From positions 95,725 to 159,724 of the forward strand of contig NQMI01000068.1 of NCBI GenBank assembly GCA_002270565.1: 64,000 nucleotides of DNA, read 5' to 3'. The number at the start of each line of letters is the position of its first letter. The stretch's first letter is position 1. Below the pieces are notes generated by a model. It was given only the letters and a program-made list of their open reading frames with translations. It made no database searches and had not been told where the DNA came from. This document shows, in pieces, positions 11,621-22,102 of this stretch. The position numbers were made by a program, and so were the translations under genes. This DNA comes from Stenocarpella maydis. Taxonomy: Eukaryota > Ascomycota > Sordariomycetes > Diaporthales > Diaporthaceae.

Positions 11621-13288
11621 TCAAGTGTCACTGCCGTGCGGGCCTTTCTCGACATGTTTGTCCGGCTTCGAAGACTTCCGTGGCTTCTCTGCAGAGTCTG
11701 CCGCCGCCTGTCTTTCCTGGTTCTTGGCGATGGTCTCCTTATCCTTCTCCCACTGCGCCTTGGAATCAGTGAAACTGAACTCTTCCTTGATCTTGGCCTC
11801 TCTCTCTTTCTTCTGCCTCTCTTCCTCCTCGGCGGCCTTCTTCTCTGCTTCCATTTCCTGAGTACTGGGTTAGCTCTCATCCATCTACCTGTGCGGTTGT
11901 CTGTCGGAGCTGGGCGGAACGTACCTCCATTCGCTTCACATCGTCAACACTGGGTTCGTACAGGTGCCAGATAGTATAATGCGGCAAGCCGACGACAGAG
12001 TAGTCCATGCGCCTGGACATCTTTCCAAAACCCTCGGTCTCTGCGTGCTTCTCGAAGCTGAAAGCTGGGAAGTGGACGCCGGATCGGAATACACGAGCCT
12101 TGGCCAGAATGCTGACACCTCCTACTCCATCAATCTCCATCTCCATATCTGGATCTCCGTAGGGGTCTCGCAAGTATGCCAAATGCGGCCGCCATGTCGC
12201 ATATTCGGCGTACCCTTCGACGATGACCGCATCCTCGTCCAAGGTATCCGCCAGGGCCAAGGCAGTCTCCGATTCCTGCCACGAGTTGAGATCATATGGT
12301 TGCTCTCCGCCGAGCCATTCTGGGAGCGGCCGCCAGACATCTATACTCTTGTCAGTGCCCGGAATCACCGCGTGTGGCTTAAAGGGGACTCACTTGGGAC
12401 GATAACGTCCTTGTTGTGGCGCATTAGGTCTTCGAGTATAGTAAAAGGAGCGGTTTCTACGTCGACGTCCCTCCAGTACACCCATGAATGGTAAGGCCGC
12501 AGGGCGGCGCTGAGAAGCCAGTTCCTCGCCTGGGCCATCAGCTTTCTCCTGCTCGCCTGCGCTGCAAAACCGTGTCGGCTTTCAGCATCCTGGTTGACGC
12601 TTTGCCCAAAGTCCTTCTCAATGACAGATACTTCGCCATATGGCATTTTGGGATCCTCCTCGGCCTGTAACGATTCCAGGTTTTCCGTCAAGACTTCCAG
12701 TGTGTGATCTGACGAGTCCGAGACCAGGAAAGCGAGGTCTATCAAGTGATGCGGGTATGTGAGGTTGTGCAGGTGGGAGAAGAACATCGGTAGGTGGTTC
12801 TCGGCTTCGCGGAGTGGCACGCATAGGAGAATGCGCTCCTCGCGCTCCCAGCCTCTTGCAGTCCCCTGGACGTTGGACAAGTCGTAATACCGCACAGTTT
12901 CTAGTTGGAAACCCTCCCCGCCAGACAGCAGACCGAACGAGAACAGCGATGCGAAAGACACGCCTCTGCCGGGCCATATGAATATGCCAATTAGGAACAC
13001 GAGTCCCAATATAATGCCGAGTCTTATCAATAATCGCCGCCGGCGGCGGGCTGCTGGCGTCGTTCCTCGCGGTTGGAACCTGGCACAAGAAAGTGCACCT
13101 AGTTAGCCAAACCCAGCCCGAATTACCTGATAGGGGCTGTAAAGCTGCAAGATGGGAACAGGTGTATACCGGTGTGGTGACATGTCGAAGGAGAAGTCCT
13201 TCTTCCTCGGGTACCCGTTGCTGGCAGCATATCCACCCGCATGGTGCCTCGGCACCACCTTGCCGGAGGATTTGTATGATGGCAGCAT
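11621..13288 (-). CDS. anp1: Anp1/Van1/Mnn9-family mannosyltransferase, probably Anp1
   Basis: Golgi type II membrane alpha-1,6-mannosyltransferase subunit of the mannan polymerase that extends N-glycan outer chains. Exons: 13288-13170, 13079-12394, 12340-11925, 11857-11621 (485 aa). A short basic cytosolic tail (TPAARRRRRLLIR) precedes one transmembrane segment (LGIILGLVFLIGIFIW), then the Anp1 catalytic domain with the DxD motif in YWRDVDVETAPF (about residue 245), VPNVWRPLPEWLGG across an exon join, and GVGGVSILAKARVF. The C-terminus is a charged coiled coil (EMEAEKKAAEEEERQKK) ending in Lys/Ser-rich sequence, which favours Anp1 over Mnn9. Intron 1 (13169-13080) uses the donor GTATAC. The more obvious donor at 13126 would break frame, so the first exon is the least certain part. 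Confidence 0.88.
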
Positions 13289-15621
13289 TGGAGAAGGGGA
13301 TTGGATGCGATTGCGTGACAGAAGGCGCGTCTGGTCGAATACCGTCTCGTGGATGCGTTGCTTGCAAGAGTCCAGGGACAGGCTGGCCCGTCCAAGGCCG
13401 CTGCGCTGGGTATAGTGGCGATCCCCTGGAAGTCGCAGGGCAATGTTGTCAGATGGAAAGGTTCATAATCTGTCGCATGGCGAGATGGCACAGATCCAGC
13501 AGGCTTACTTCGTGTTCGAGTGCCACGGGTCACGAACAAGTGTCCTGCCTCGACCTCGTGAATGCGAGATGAATCAGTCCGTCTGAGACTCTGGCCCGCT
13601 CGACGATTTAGTTGGTTGCTCGCAGCTGACGGCGCTAAGGCCACCTACCCGGCCTGCTATGTAGCTACAGGGACGGGACTTTGCGCCCACCCCGGGCCAA
13701 GTATTTTGGCGGGTGTCTAGTGGCACAGGGATACCATCGAGCCTCAGTTTCAGATGTCACCATTCCCATAGCCATGGCCACATCGAACATTGAAGCCCAA
13801 ATTGGCGTCTGGGGTTCATCTGCACAGACCCACCATTTCAGTTGCCCCTTGCATTGATCTTGAGACAATGGGTATATTTGATTGATCTATGGATTTATCG
13901 AACCCACCCAGCCACCTATGCCCGCATGGCCAAGTTTTACATGACACATCGGCGAGATCGACTTGCGAGAAGTACGATACTGCAGAGCATACTGGTTACT
14001 GGTGCAATAGCAAGGCTCAGAGGAGCCATGACAGTACGGAATTGAGAACAGGGCCTTGACAAAACGGACATTCCATGGTGCACGCAGCAGACATGTGCCC
14101 GAGACGCCAGCCCTCTCACTTACCATTTGAGCACCACTTCAGATCACACCTAGGCGAAATAATGAGGCATGTAAGCTACCGTCGTGGCCTAGTGAAGCGT
14201 CAGAAATAGGACACAGCCAGTAACGGGAGCCCAGACGCCTGCATGCACACATCTCAGAAAGCCGTTAAACTCAGCCGTACTCGCCGGCCCTGACCTGCCA
14301 CACCCCAAGACGGAACATGGAGATCCAGGCACTGAAGCCAAATGACATTCCCCGGGGGGAAACACTCCACTACTGGTCATCACCACACAAGGTGGCTCTA
14401 GTGCGGGAGGATGGCTCGGCTCGTACATTCGTTGAATGGATAAGCTATTATCATCATAGAAGATGATGTGCGCAGGCGGGACAAGATATTGACTGACCAC
14501 TTCGCAGGGTGCCAACAAATGCACGGCAGCAGATGTGGTGATTGTAGGAGCCAAGATGGCAGTCGGCCGTTGACACTGTCTGACACGTAAGTCCTGGAGC
14601 CCATTGGCATTTCTGTAGTCACAAGTCAGTCCACAATCGCTCAAGCCTGTTTGTGAATGATAACGGTATTGCAGGTGCGATGATCAGAAATTGTTTTTGG
14701 TATAGGTTGTGTCATCAAGTATGTTCAGAAGCAGAACTGAAATAAAGGTTTTTCATCATGAAATCGCAGCGACCATAAGGTAAAGAAAAGGTCTAGTGCT
14801 TACAGATCAGCAGAGCGTTGCAGAGGCTGTTGATGATGTTGAACGTTGCCCTGTGGTACTGTCAGCCAAACATGTCTGCCGTGTGTATCAATCATAGCAA
14901 GAGGCTGGAGGCTATGCTTCAGATGGTGATGCATGTTTGTTCTCGCTCATAGAGTTCGCGTGGAACAAGTGGTTAAAAAATCATCAAGAGCGCCAAACCC
15001 AGTCTAAGCTCGCAGATTGAAGGGAACAGTTTCGGGGGATTCTGACTCACCAGAAAGCTATGCGCAAGGGCGTAAGAACCAGTATCGCGAGAGCCCTGGA
15101 GTGAAGGGAGAAAAAGAGAAAAAAGAGGCAGGTCACGGAATCGACAGCACTTGCTGGTCGCAATGCCATGGCTGGCTTGACAGCCTCGAGACCTTGTCCA
15201 TCATCTGTTGCGATGATGAACGGCCTATTAGACACACACTGCAGGTGCAGGATGACCCTGGAGCCCTGTGGTTGTGCGGTTGCTGGGAGTCGCAGGGGAA
15301 AACTGAGGTTGAAAGGATGCAGAAAAGGGAGATCACAGCAGATCTGGCAGAATTTTGTAGCTGGGTCAGGGGTGTGGAGTTGCAGAGCTCGGGCCACCTT
15401 TTAGTTGCTGGATACAAAACTGTGACACCTGTAGGTATCTACCTCTGGTGTAGGAAAAGCAACCAAACCCGGGGCAGGCAGGGAAGCCATTGAATTTCGA
15501 ATTGGAAGCCGTTCGGACTCTGTTTGCTCTCCCAAGCAAAAGTTCACGCGAGAAATCACTCAATCAGGGAAGAAACCCAGCTACTCGATTTCGTAGCATA
15601 TTCATCTCGACTTGTCCTGAA
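13289..15621. other. 2.3-kb intergenic region without a recognisable gene
   Basis: Divergent promoters of the ANP1-like gene (left) and MTR3 (right) must lie here. Open frames up to about 158 codons occur on both strands (for example 15017-15493 plus and 14189-14644 minus). They lack domains, splice structure or compositional bias and overlap each other. I see nothing else. Confidence 0.55.
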
Positions 15622-16553
15622 ATGACAGACAGAAGGCGGATCAACGGTCCCGTGGGCGGTACCTTACCCCCAGTTTTTGCTGGTGATGAGAAAACAGTCT
15701 TGTCAGAAAAGGCGTCAGGCAGAAGCAGGCCTGTCAACACAGCCCGACCAATTTGTAAGCGCCTCTTCAGATTCGACTGTTTTACGGACGAGCCTGACAA
15801 TGTTTCAAAGTCCTCAAAACCGGCGTCACTCCTTCAGCGTCTGGCTCTGCATACCTTGAGGTCCAGACATCAGCAAGACCCGGAGTCTCGGGCCTCAAAC
15901 TGAGCTGCACAGTCCATGGACCAAGAGCACTACCGAGGTCAATGCCCTTTTCACCACACATGATTCTCACTACCCACGTCAAGTATGCCCCATTCGCAAC
16001 GAAACAGAGGCGGGGCTATCTGAGAGACTCGACGGAGCGGGATCTCAGTATCCACCTCGAGACGGCACTACGAGGGGCTATTATCGCAGACCGCTGGCCC
16101 AAGAGCGGTGTCGACATCATCGTCTCGGTGATCGAGGGCGACCAGGACCGGAGTCTCAGCCTTGGCGACCACGACGAGGCTTGGGATGCGATGAACGTCC
16201 TGGCCGGCTGCATCACGGTCGCGTCAGCAGCCCTGGCCGATGCCGGCATCGACTGCGTTGATACGGTTGCCGGAGGTGTGGCGGCCCTGGTGGGCAGCAG
16301 TGAAAGCAAAGATTCAAAACCCGAGGTTGTTGTCGACCCGCTGGCTTCCCAACATGACAAAGTTTTCGCAGCATGTTGTGTTGCCTATTTACCAGAACGA
16401 GACGAGATCACCAACCTGTGGTTCAAGGGAGATTTGCCTGCGGCGGATACCATACTCTACACAGGCATGGTCGAGAAGGGCATCCTCGCCTCTCAGAGCG
16501 CGAATCGTGTGCTGGTCGGCTGTTTAAAAGACGCCGCAGCTCAGAATAGCTGA
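15622..16553 (+). CDS. mtr3: Exosome complex subunit MTR3 (RNase PH-like)
   Basis: Ring subunit of the nine-subunit RNA exosome core, which threads RNA to the Rrp44/Rrp6 nucleases for 3' processing and decay in nucleus and cytoplasm. Exons 15622-15754 and 15811-16553 (291 aa); the 56-bp intron is GTAAGC...AAAG and joins RPI to FLKTGVTP. The RNase PH fold shows in ASGSAYLEVQ, the RDSTERDLSIHLETALRGAI block and the ITVASAALADAGI helix. Fungal exosome ring proteins are catalytically inactive, and no phosphorolytic catalytic set is evident here. The ATG at 15622 is preferred because an upstream extension of the same frame has only a non-ATG start. Confidence 0.87.
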
Positions 16554-17485
16554 GTTTCCCGGGCTCTGGAGGGTTGAGAACACCAGAAAGGAATTGTAAT
16601 GCACTAGCAGGTGGGATATGGCAGGTATCATCCAGAGAGAAGGGCCGTGAGCAATCCATAGGCATCCACCCAGCAATCCAGCCAACTTATCGAGACGCGT
16701 CGAAACGGTTATTTCAGGTGGACCGAAACGCCCCAAAGAGCAAAGCTACTACCAGCTTGTGTCCATACATCACAGGAACAATTGGCCCCCGACATCTCAT
16801 TGCAAGTGGCATAACTGGCAGCGGCGTGCTGCTGTTCAGGTGTTTCTGGCATTGAAATCCGGTAGAAGTGAAGTGCCAAAGCAGGCAAAAGACGACCAGG
16901 ATGTGTGACGAGGCTGCAGGGGGGACATCAAGCATACAAACATGTAGATACGTGCTCGACCTTCTCAGGTGAAATGTGACATCTGGGTCTCACAGCGAAC
17001 CTGAGGGGGCCGAAAATTCAACCTGAAATTCTGCATCTTCAAACTAATCAGTAAGGTCACGGTTGATCAATGGTCTGGTCTGAAAGGATAAAGAGGAGCT
17101 ACCCCTGTAAATGGAGCAGTCCCCGCCTGCCCCACACGGATTCCGCATTGCACCGTCATGCCGCCAGTGCTACACTACATATGCTGCTGCACTGGACCGT
17201 CCTCAACCCGTCGTCCTACGCAACACATGCGATCAGCACCACGCTTGACAGACAGGGTGACGTGAGCCGTTTCGCATCATGTATCCGTTGTCTGGCTACC
17301 CTAAGATAACTTGATTTTCTGTTTCCTTCTCAAGACACCCCTCTAGTCCCAGATACTCGACCCGGACCCCAGCATCCGACCAGACCTCACGTCACACGTG
17401 CCGTCCGAAGCGGCCTCGGCCCGACCGGGCTGTCACCAAGAGCCAACCACCACGGCGGTTGTGCATCGCGACAGATACGCCAAAG
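16554..17485. other. Intergenic: MTR3 3' flank and promoter of the RING gene
   Basis: No gene seen. The last 150 bases before the ATG at 17486 are C-rich and pyrimidine-rich, typical of a fungal 5' leader. Confidence 0.55.
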
Positions 17486-20386
17486 ATGGAGCACACGGTG
17501 GAAGCACTCAACCACAACCAGCCGGCCGTCGCCTTCGATAATGCGAGCATCTGGCTCAACCTCACCTCGTGGGCCTCGTTCAACGTCTCCAGATACGCCC
17601 CGTCCCTCGAGGATCTCGTCTTGGCCGGGCCCCGGATGGTCATGAAGCTCGGAAGGCTCGGCTCTTATATTTCCTTCCCCGACGCCATAGACGCCTTCGG
17701 TCAGCGTGTCGTACCTGATGCTACCGGCTCCGACGTATTCTCCACTACGACGCCCCCAGGCTCCGCCAGTGTCAGTTCGACCGGCTCCAGCATGGCATCC
17801 GCTGCACCTCCGAACCTCGCCGACCTAGACCCGACAGCCTCGGTATATCGATTCTCGATGGAGGGTGCGAAGGGCTTGGGTAGCGTGTTCAGCTATGCTA
17901 CCAGCAAGTGGGCATTGTGCTGCATCGCCATGGCAGTGATTCTGAACAGGACACACATCTTTGCCGCTACTCGACGGCGTTTACGACTGAAGTGGCACAC
18001 CCGCCTGGCTCTACGGATTGCACCTATCGTCCTGTTCTTCATACAAGCCCAGAGCATACTGCAGTCTATACAATGCCAGACCTCGGCCAATTTCTCTGAG
18101 CTGCGGTGGGGAAATGCAAGCAAGAGCTCAGACTTGATGTTCTCCCAGCACAACACGTTTTTGCATGGGATAAGCTCGACGCTGCTGCTTGGTGCCACAG
18201 ACGAGGAGTCCTGCTTGGCTGTACAAATGATACCATCGGGCTATGAGGAGTCACCCGAGCTCAAGGGCTCACTATCTCTGCTGTGGCCCCTCTTCGGCAC
18301 ATTTTGTCTCAGCCAGGTCCTCGAGACCATTTCGTGTGCGGTTCAAGGATGTCCGGTGTCCGCGGAGACAGGTATGACCCTCTTCGAGCACTCCCTCGCA
18401 TTTGCCGAAGCCGACGCTGCGATCAGCAATCAGCTCGGCTGGGGTTTGTTCAGCTCTGGGGCAGCAAATGCTACCGCCAAAGCGACTGCTGGTGCGAACA
18501 TCGCCATAAGCCGGTCCATGATTATGAAGAGGGTCAACACTCCTCCTGAGGTCCTGCTTATTGCCTTCTTCTCCGCAATGAGCCATATCACCAGCCACAT
18601 CCTCGGAGTCTTTGGTAAACAGGCGAGATTTCGCCTGATCAGCACGGGGCTCTGGGCTTCGTGCTTCATGGGAAGCATCGTCTGGAGCGCCATCACGTTC
18701 TCCTTTGATGATCCTGCACGGCAAGGGCTCCTCAGATACCCCACCGTATGCATCATTGGTTTCATACCACATGTGCTGGTCTTGATAGGCATCATCATCT
18801 GCTTCACGATCTACTCTGTGGCCCTTTTGTTGTCTGCCTTGGCGACACCCGTAGATGCGGATTCAGAGCAGCATTTGACGTTCAGGCAACGACTTGCACT
18901 CGCCCACACCAATATGCAGGCGAATCTCTCGTTTTCGGATCTACGGATCACGATGGAGATGGACTTCTACACCGCACTACTTCGGACTGGCTTTGGCGCC
19001 ATCACGATGGCTTCTGAGGCTGTCTATCTCAACGAAGACAGGCAAGTGGGTCTTAAGCGCACAACGTGGCTCGAGGATGAGCGGTACCGAGAGATTGAAG
19101 AGCTGAAGATGAACTGGATCAGCTCGGGTATTCCAGGATCGAGATACGACTCGACTGGTGTCATAGGCTTGGTTCCCGTGAAGGATGGGCAGCTTAGGGC
19201 TACGAGTGGCTATGCTCGTGAAAGAGCCGCGCAGAAACTATCGAAGTCCCGAGCTGGCGAACGCCGCAGCATCCGGGACGGAGTTGGGGCGGCAGAGCGC
19301 AGCGGCCGATGGCTGCTAGCTTTGGACTACTTGATGCACATCAACAAGCTGGTCCTGGCGGCTTGGGCAATGGCAGTATGCAAGGTTCTTGCTAGTATCG
19401 GCGTTCAGAATCCGCCGAACTGGCTCAAGAATTGGTCAAGGCTTCCGAAATCCAACCGGCCGGAGGAAAAGCATTCAAGGAGCAGCAGGCCGTACGAGGC
19501 AATCATAGGAGGAGAAGGGTCAATCGGCCTGACCGAGATTCATCGTGCGGACACTGTCGATGTGGAACAGGAGCTTCGAAAAACGTATAATGACGAGGGA
19601 GCATGGCCTGATGAAAGCGCACGTGAGCGCTGGATGGACAATAGGCTCTATCTCTGGTGGCTGTATGGAGGCTGGTGGGGAACGAAAGACAGGAGCGGTG
19701 ACTATAGGCCAACACCAGAAGAGGAAGACTCAAACTGGGATGCCACCAGCGCAATCACAGCAGCCGAGTCTGAAGCGTCCGCGAGCGACGACAATGAAGA
19801 CGACTGGGAGGATGACGATGGCCAACGAACACCAACACAGCGATCACCCTTCACATCCAGAGAGAGCACGCCGGTCTTTGATAATCCCATACAACCATCT
19901 GACCTCGCTGCCCTTCTCCACCCTCGCAGTTCAGAAGAGCGGAGCCAAGCGCGCGCTCTCGCCGCCCATCTCGGCTCAGATCGTGTCTTGACGCGCTCGG
20001 CCTATCGGCGTCTCGAACAGGCTCAGCGCTCACGCGTGATCCTCCCTGGCCAGCACGCGCACACCATCAAGAAGATGACGGTAGAGGAGGAAGCAGAGGT
20101 GCTGGAGCAGATCCTGCTCGAACGCCGAACCGCGGTGGCACCCGAGGACGGGGGCAGCGCCAGCGCCAGCGCGGCGGGGTCTTGGGCTACTGGCGCGTCA
20201 GGAATGGGGCCCGACGGACCTCAGTGCGTGGTGTGCCACAGCTCTCCGCGTACCATCATTGTGTGGCCGTGCCGGTGCCTGAGTCTGTGTGACGACTGCA
20301 GGGTGGCACTTGCGATGAACAACTTCGACAAGTGCGTCTGCTGCCGCCGCGAGGTCATCAGCTTCAGCCGTATCTATGTGCCTTGA
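17486..20386 (+). CDS. Polytopic membrane RING-type E3 ubiquitin ligase, Asi1/Asi3-like
   Basis: Single exon, 966 aa. At least six hydrophobic segments lie in the first half (for example WALCCIAMAVILN, APIVLFFIQAQSIL, LLWPLFGTFCLSQVL, VCIIGFIPHVLVLIGIIICF). An acidic, disordered region follows (ASDDNEDDWEDDDG), and a RING finger fills the last 60 residues: CVVC, PCRC, CDDC, CVCC. The usual histidine ligand is replaced by cysteine. The end FSRIYVP and overall layout resemble yeast Asi1/Asi3, inner-nuclear-membrane E3 subunits of the Asi quality-control branch of ER-associated degradation. Orthology and location are inferred. The start is the ATG at 17486 (caaagATGga); the frame extends 27 bases upstream only to a TTG. 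Confidence 0.8.
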   Translation: MEHTVEALNHNQPAVAFDNASIWLNLTSWASFNVSRYAPSLEDLVLAGPRMVMKLGRLGSYISFPDAIDAFGQRVVPDATGSDVFSTTTPPGSASVSSTGSSMASAAPPNLADLDPTASVYRFSMEGAKGLGSVFSYATSKWALCCIAMAVILNRTHIFAATRRRLRLKWHTRLALRIAPIVLFFIQAQSILQSIQCQTSANFSELRWGNASKSSDLMFSQHNTFLHGISSTLLLGATDEESCLAVQMIPSGYEESPELKGSLSLLWPLFGTFCLSQVLETISCAVQGCPVSAETGMTLFEHSLAFAEADAAISNQLGWGLFSSGAANATAKATAGANIAISRSMIMKRVNTPPEVLLIAFFSAMSHITSHILGVFGKQARFRLISTGLWASCFMGSIVWSAITFSFDDPARQGLLRYPTVCIIGFIPHVLVLIGIIICFTIYSVALLLSALATPVDADSEQHLTFRQRLALAHTNMQANLSFSDLRITMEMDFYTALLRTGFGAITMASEAVYLNEDRQVGLKRTTWLEDERYREIEELKMNWISSGIPGSRYDSTGVIGLVPVKDGQLRATSGYARERAAQKLSKSRAGERRSIRDGVGAAERSGRWLLALDYLMHINKLVLAAWAMAVCKVLASIGVQNPPNWLKNWSRLPKSNRPEEKHSRSSRPYEAIIGGEGSIGLTEIHRADTVDVEQELRKTYNDEGAWPDESARERWMDNRLYLWWLYGGWWGTKDRSGDYRPTPEEEDSNWDATSAITAAESEASASDDNEDDWEDDDGQRTPTQRSPFTSRESTPVFDNPIQPSDLAALLHPRSSEERSQARALAAHLGSDRVLTRSAYRRLEQAQRSRVILPGQHAHTIKKMTVEEEAEVLEQILLERRTAVAPEDGGSASASAAGSWATGASGMGPDGPQCVVCHSSPRTIIVWPCRCLSLCDDCRVALAMNNFDKCVCCRREVISFSRIYVP

Positions 20387-20695
20387 TTGCGCAGCACGGG
20401 AAGACAGGTATAGTCTATTTGCCTACTGGGCATAAGCGAGGACGGGCAAAGGAGCACGTTTGGCGTAACTGGCGTTCTGAAATATGCTTTTGCATCTGTG
20501 TATTATGGACGTTCTCTCTTGAACACTCTCATGTGTTGGGTTCACTCATCAAACAAACGTCCGACGGACGTAGGGCATATACAATTAGAATAGGTGGTTT
20601 TCATCCCCAATTGTTTTGCTATGCAAGATTCTATCCTGAGTGCCACCCATAGGCTGACGTAGCCCCCGAGCCAGCCTGGTCCTGAGGGGCATATT
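20387..20695. other. Convergent 3' flanks of RING gene and SEN34
   Basis: A 309-bp spacer between two stop codons facing each other; it should hold both polyadenylation regions. Its A+T content is higher than in the flanking exons. No gene seen. Confidence 0.6.
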
Positions 20696-21670
20696 CTACA
20701 TGGCAGCCCACTCTAGTGTGAACGTCCTCACCCCGTCGTCACCAGCATTCTGCAGGTGTCCTGCTGTCTCTTGCTGTGGGGCTTGGCCACCTATCAAGAA
20801 CCCCTTCTTGACACCGGTGCCGAGGCGGCCACCGCTAACCAGGTCCAGCAGGGTGATTTCCTCGTCCCACCCAAAGCTCGTGGCCATGAAGTGTGCATGG
20901 TACCTGAACGGGTCGCCGGGGTAGACGCTGTAATCAGCGCCAAAGCGGATTCCTGGTGTGATGTAGTAGCCTTTTGAGTTGAGATGCTTGTAGAGAGGGT
21001 AAGAACGCGGCGCCTCGACGGGCACGCTGTAAGCTTTGGGGTCCTCCGACATGTCAGCACTCGTAGTTGCCGTCAAATGACGGTTGGTTGCAACTATAGC
21101 GGGAGATGAGGAATTGGCTCCCCCTTTCCTCTGTTGAAGAGGGGGTGGTGAGAAGAGAGACTCCTCATTGTTTGTAGTGTCGGTGGGTAGCGCCGAGGCC
21201 TCATGTTGCTTCTCGGGCGGAGGGGACAAAGGCAATTGGACTTCCTCGACGACTGGTGGGGTATCAGCCCGGGCGGAGATCCGCTTAGATTTCTTTTTGC
21301 TTCTCATCCGGACGCCCACCGCCTTTCTGATGGCGTCCTCCTCGTCGAGGACCCGCGAGATATTATGTCGCCGGGTCCTCAACGATTGCAGGTAAGCATG
21401 CTTGGCGGACGGATCCATGGATGTCAAGTGAGTCAGGTGATATGCAGCCTCGTCCACAACGTGGGCGGCGCCTTTATCCACTAGAAGTTTTGCCTCCTCA
21501 GGTAGGAGTTCCAGCGGCAACCCTGAGAAGAGGTTTTGGGTTGGGTTTTGTGGGGTGGTGCCCACCAAGACGGCGCAGATGCAGTGGTCGCGTCGCAGGG
21601 AGGCGACGTCTTTGACCTCGAAGACGAGGTACCGACCACCTACTTTTGTGATGCGTATGAGTTCTGTCAT
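20696..21670 (-). CDS. sen34: tRNA-splicing endonuclease subunit SEN34
   Basis: Catalytic subunit of the heterotetrameric Sen2-Sen15-Sen34-Sen54 endonuclease that cuts the 3' splice site of intron-containing pre-tRNAs. Single exon, 324 aa. An N-terminal mixed alpha/beta region (residues 1-105) is followed by a basic, low-complexity linker (RSKKKSKR, then Ser/Pro-rich) and the conserved endonuclease domain: YPLYKHLNSKGYYITPGIRF, GADYSVYPGDPF (Tyr 247/250), RYHAHF (His 258/260) and GVKKGFL (Lys 288/289). These supply the Tyr-His-Lys triad of the family. It converges with the RING gene. Confidence 0.9.
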   Translation of the reverse strand: MTELIRITKVGGRYLVFEVKDVASLRRDHCICAVLVGTTPQNPTQNLFSGLPLELLPEEAKLLVDKGAAHVVDEAAYHLTHLTSMDPSAKHAYLQSLRTRRHNISRVLDEEDAIRKAVGVRMRSKKKSKRISARADTPPVVEEVQLPLSPPPEKQHEASALPTDTTNNEESLFSPPPLQQRKGGANSSSPAIVATNRHLTATTSADMSEDPKAYSVPVEAPRSYPLYKHLNSKGYYITPGIRFGADYSVYPGDPFRYHAHFMATSFGWDEEITLLDLVSGGRLGTGVKKGFLIGGQAPQQETAGHLQNAGDDGVRTFTLEWAAM

Positions 21671-22102
21671 CTTGAGTGCTCGGGATCAGCGCCAGCGTTC
21701 CTACCAGGCTGATGTTAGCTCGGCTCGCGTCAAGAGGCTGCAAAGCTGGCAAGGGCTCCAAGGCAAAAGGAGTCATAAGTTGTTGACACACAAGTGTTAT
21801 CAGCATTCAAAATCTCAGGGGATTGACAGATTAAAATGTTGATCTAATCATTCAAGTTGCGTACGGGGGTCGATCCGACAACTGAGAAAATATAACATAC
21901 CTGTGCTGTGGAGTTGTGGTGTGTTCAATGTTGAGTAGAAGTTTTGCTGAAAACCCCACCACTTCCATTATGAGCAGGACTGGCAGAAAGTTGGAGCCGG
22001 TGGGCGGTGAGTCTAAGCTCTGCACCAAGTTTCTCGAGCGAGGGTTCCGGCCTAGGTTCAAGGGTTAGGGGCTGACTATCCAAGTTATCCGAACCACATG
22101 GA
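21671..22102. other. Spacer between SEN34 start and ELP4 stop
   Basis: It holds the SEN34 promoter and the 3' flank of ELP4 (both minus strand). No open frame with features. Confidence 0.55.

Noticed and set aside
13123..13644. 173-codon minus-strand frame overlapping the ANP1-like first exon
   Set aside because: It is out of frame with the conserved protein, has no domain features, and overlaps a better-supported exon.
15017..15493. 158-codon plus-strand frame upstream of MTR3
   Set aside because: No recognisable domain, overlapped by frames on the other strand, typical of chance in GC-balanced spacer.
17459..17485. Upstream extension of the RING gene frame
   Set aside because: The extension begins with TTG; the first ATG is at 17486 with a good context.
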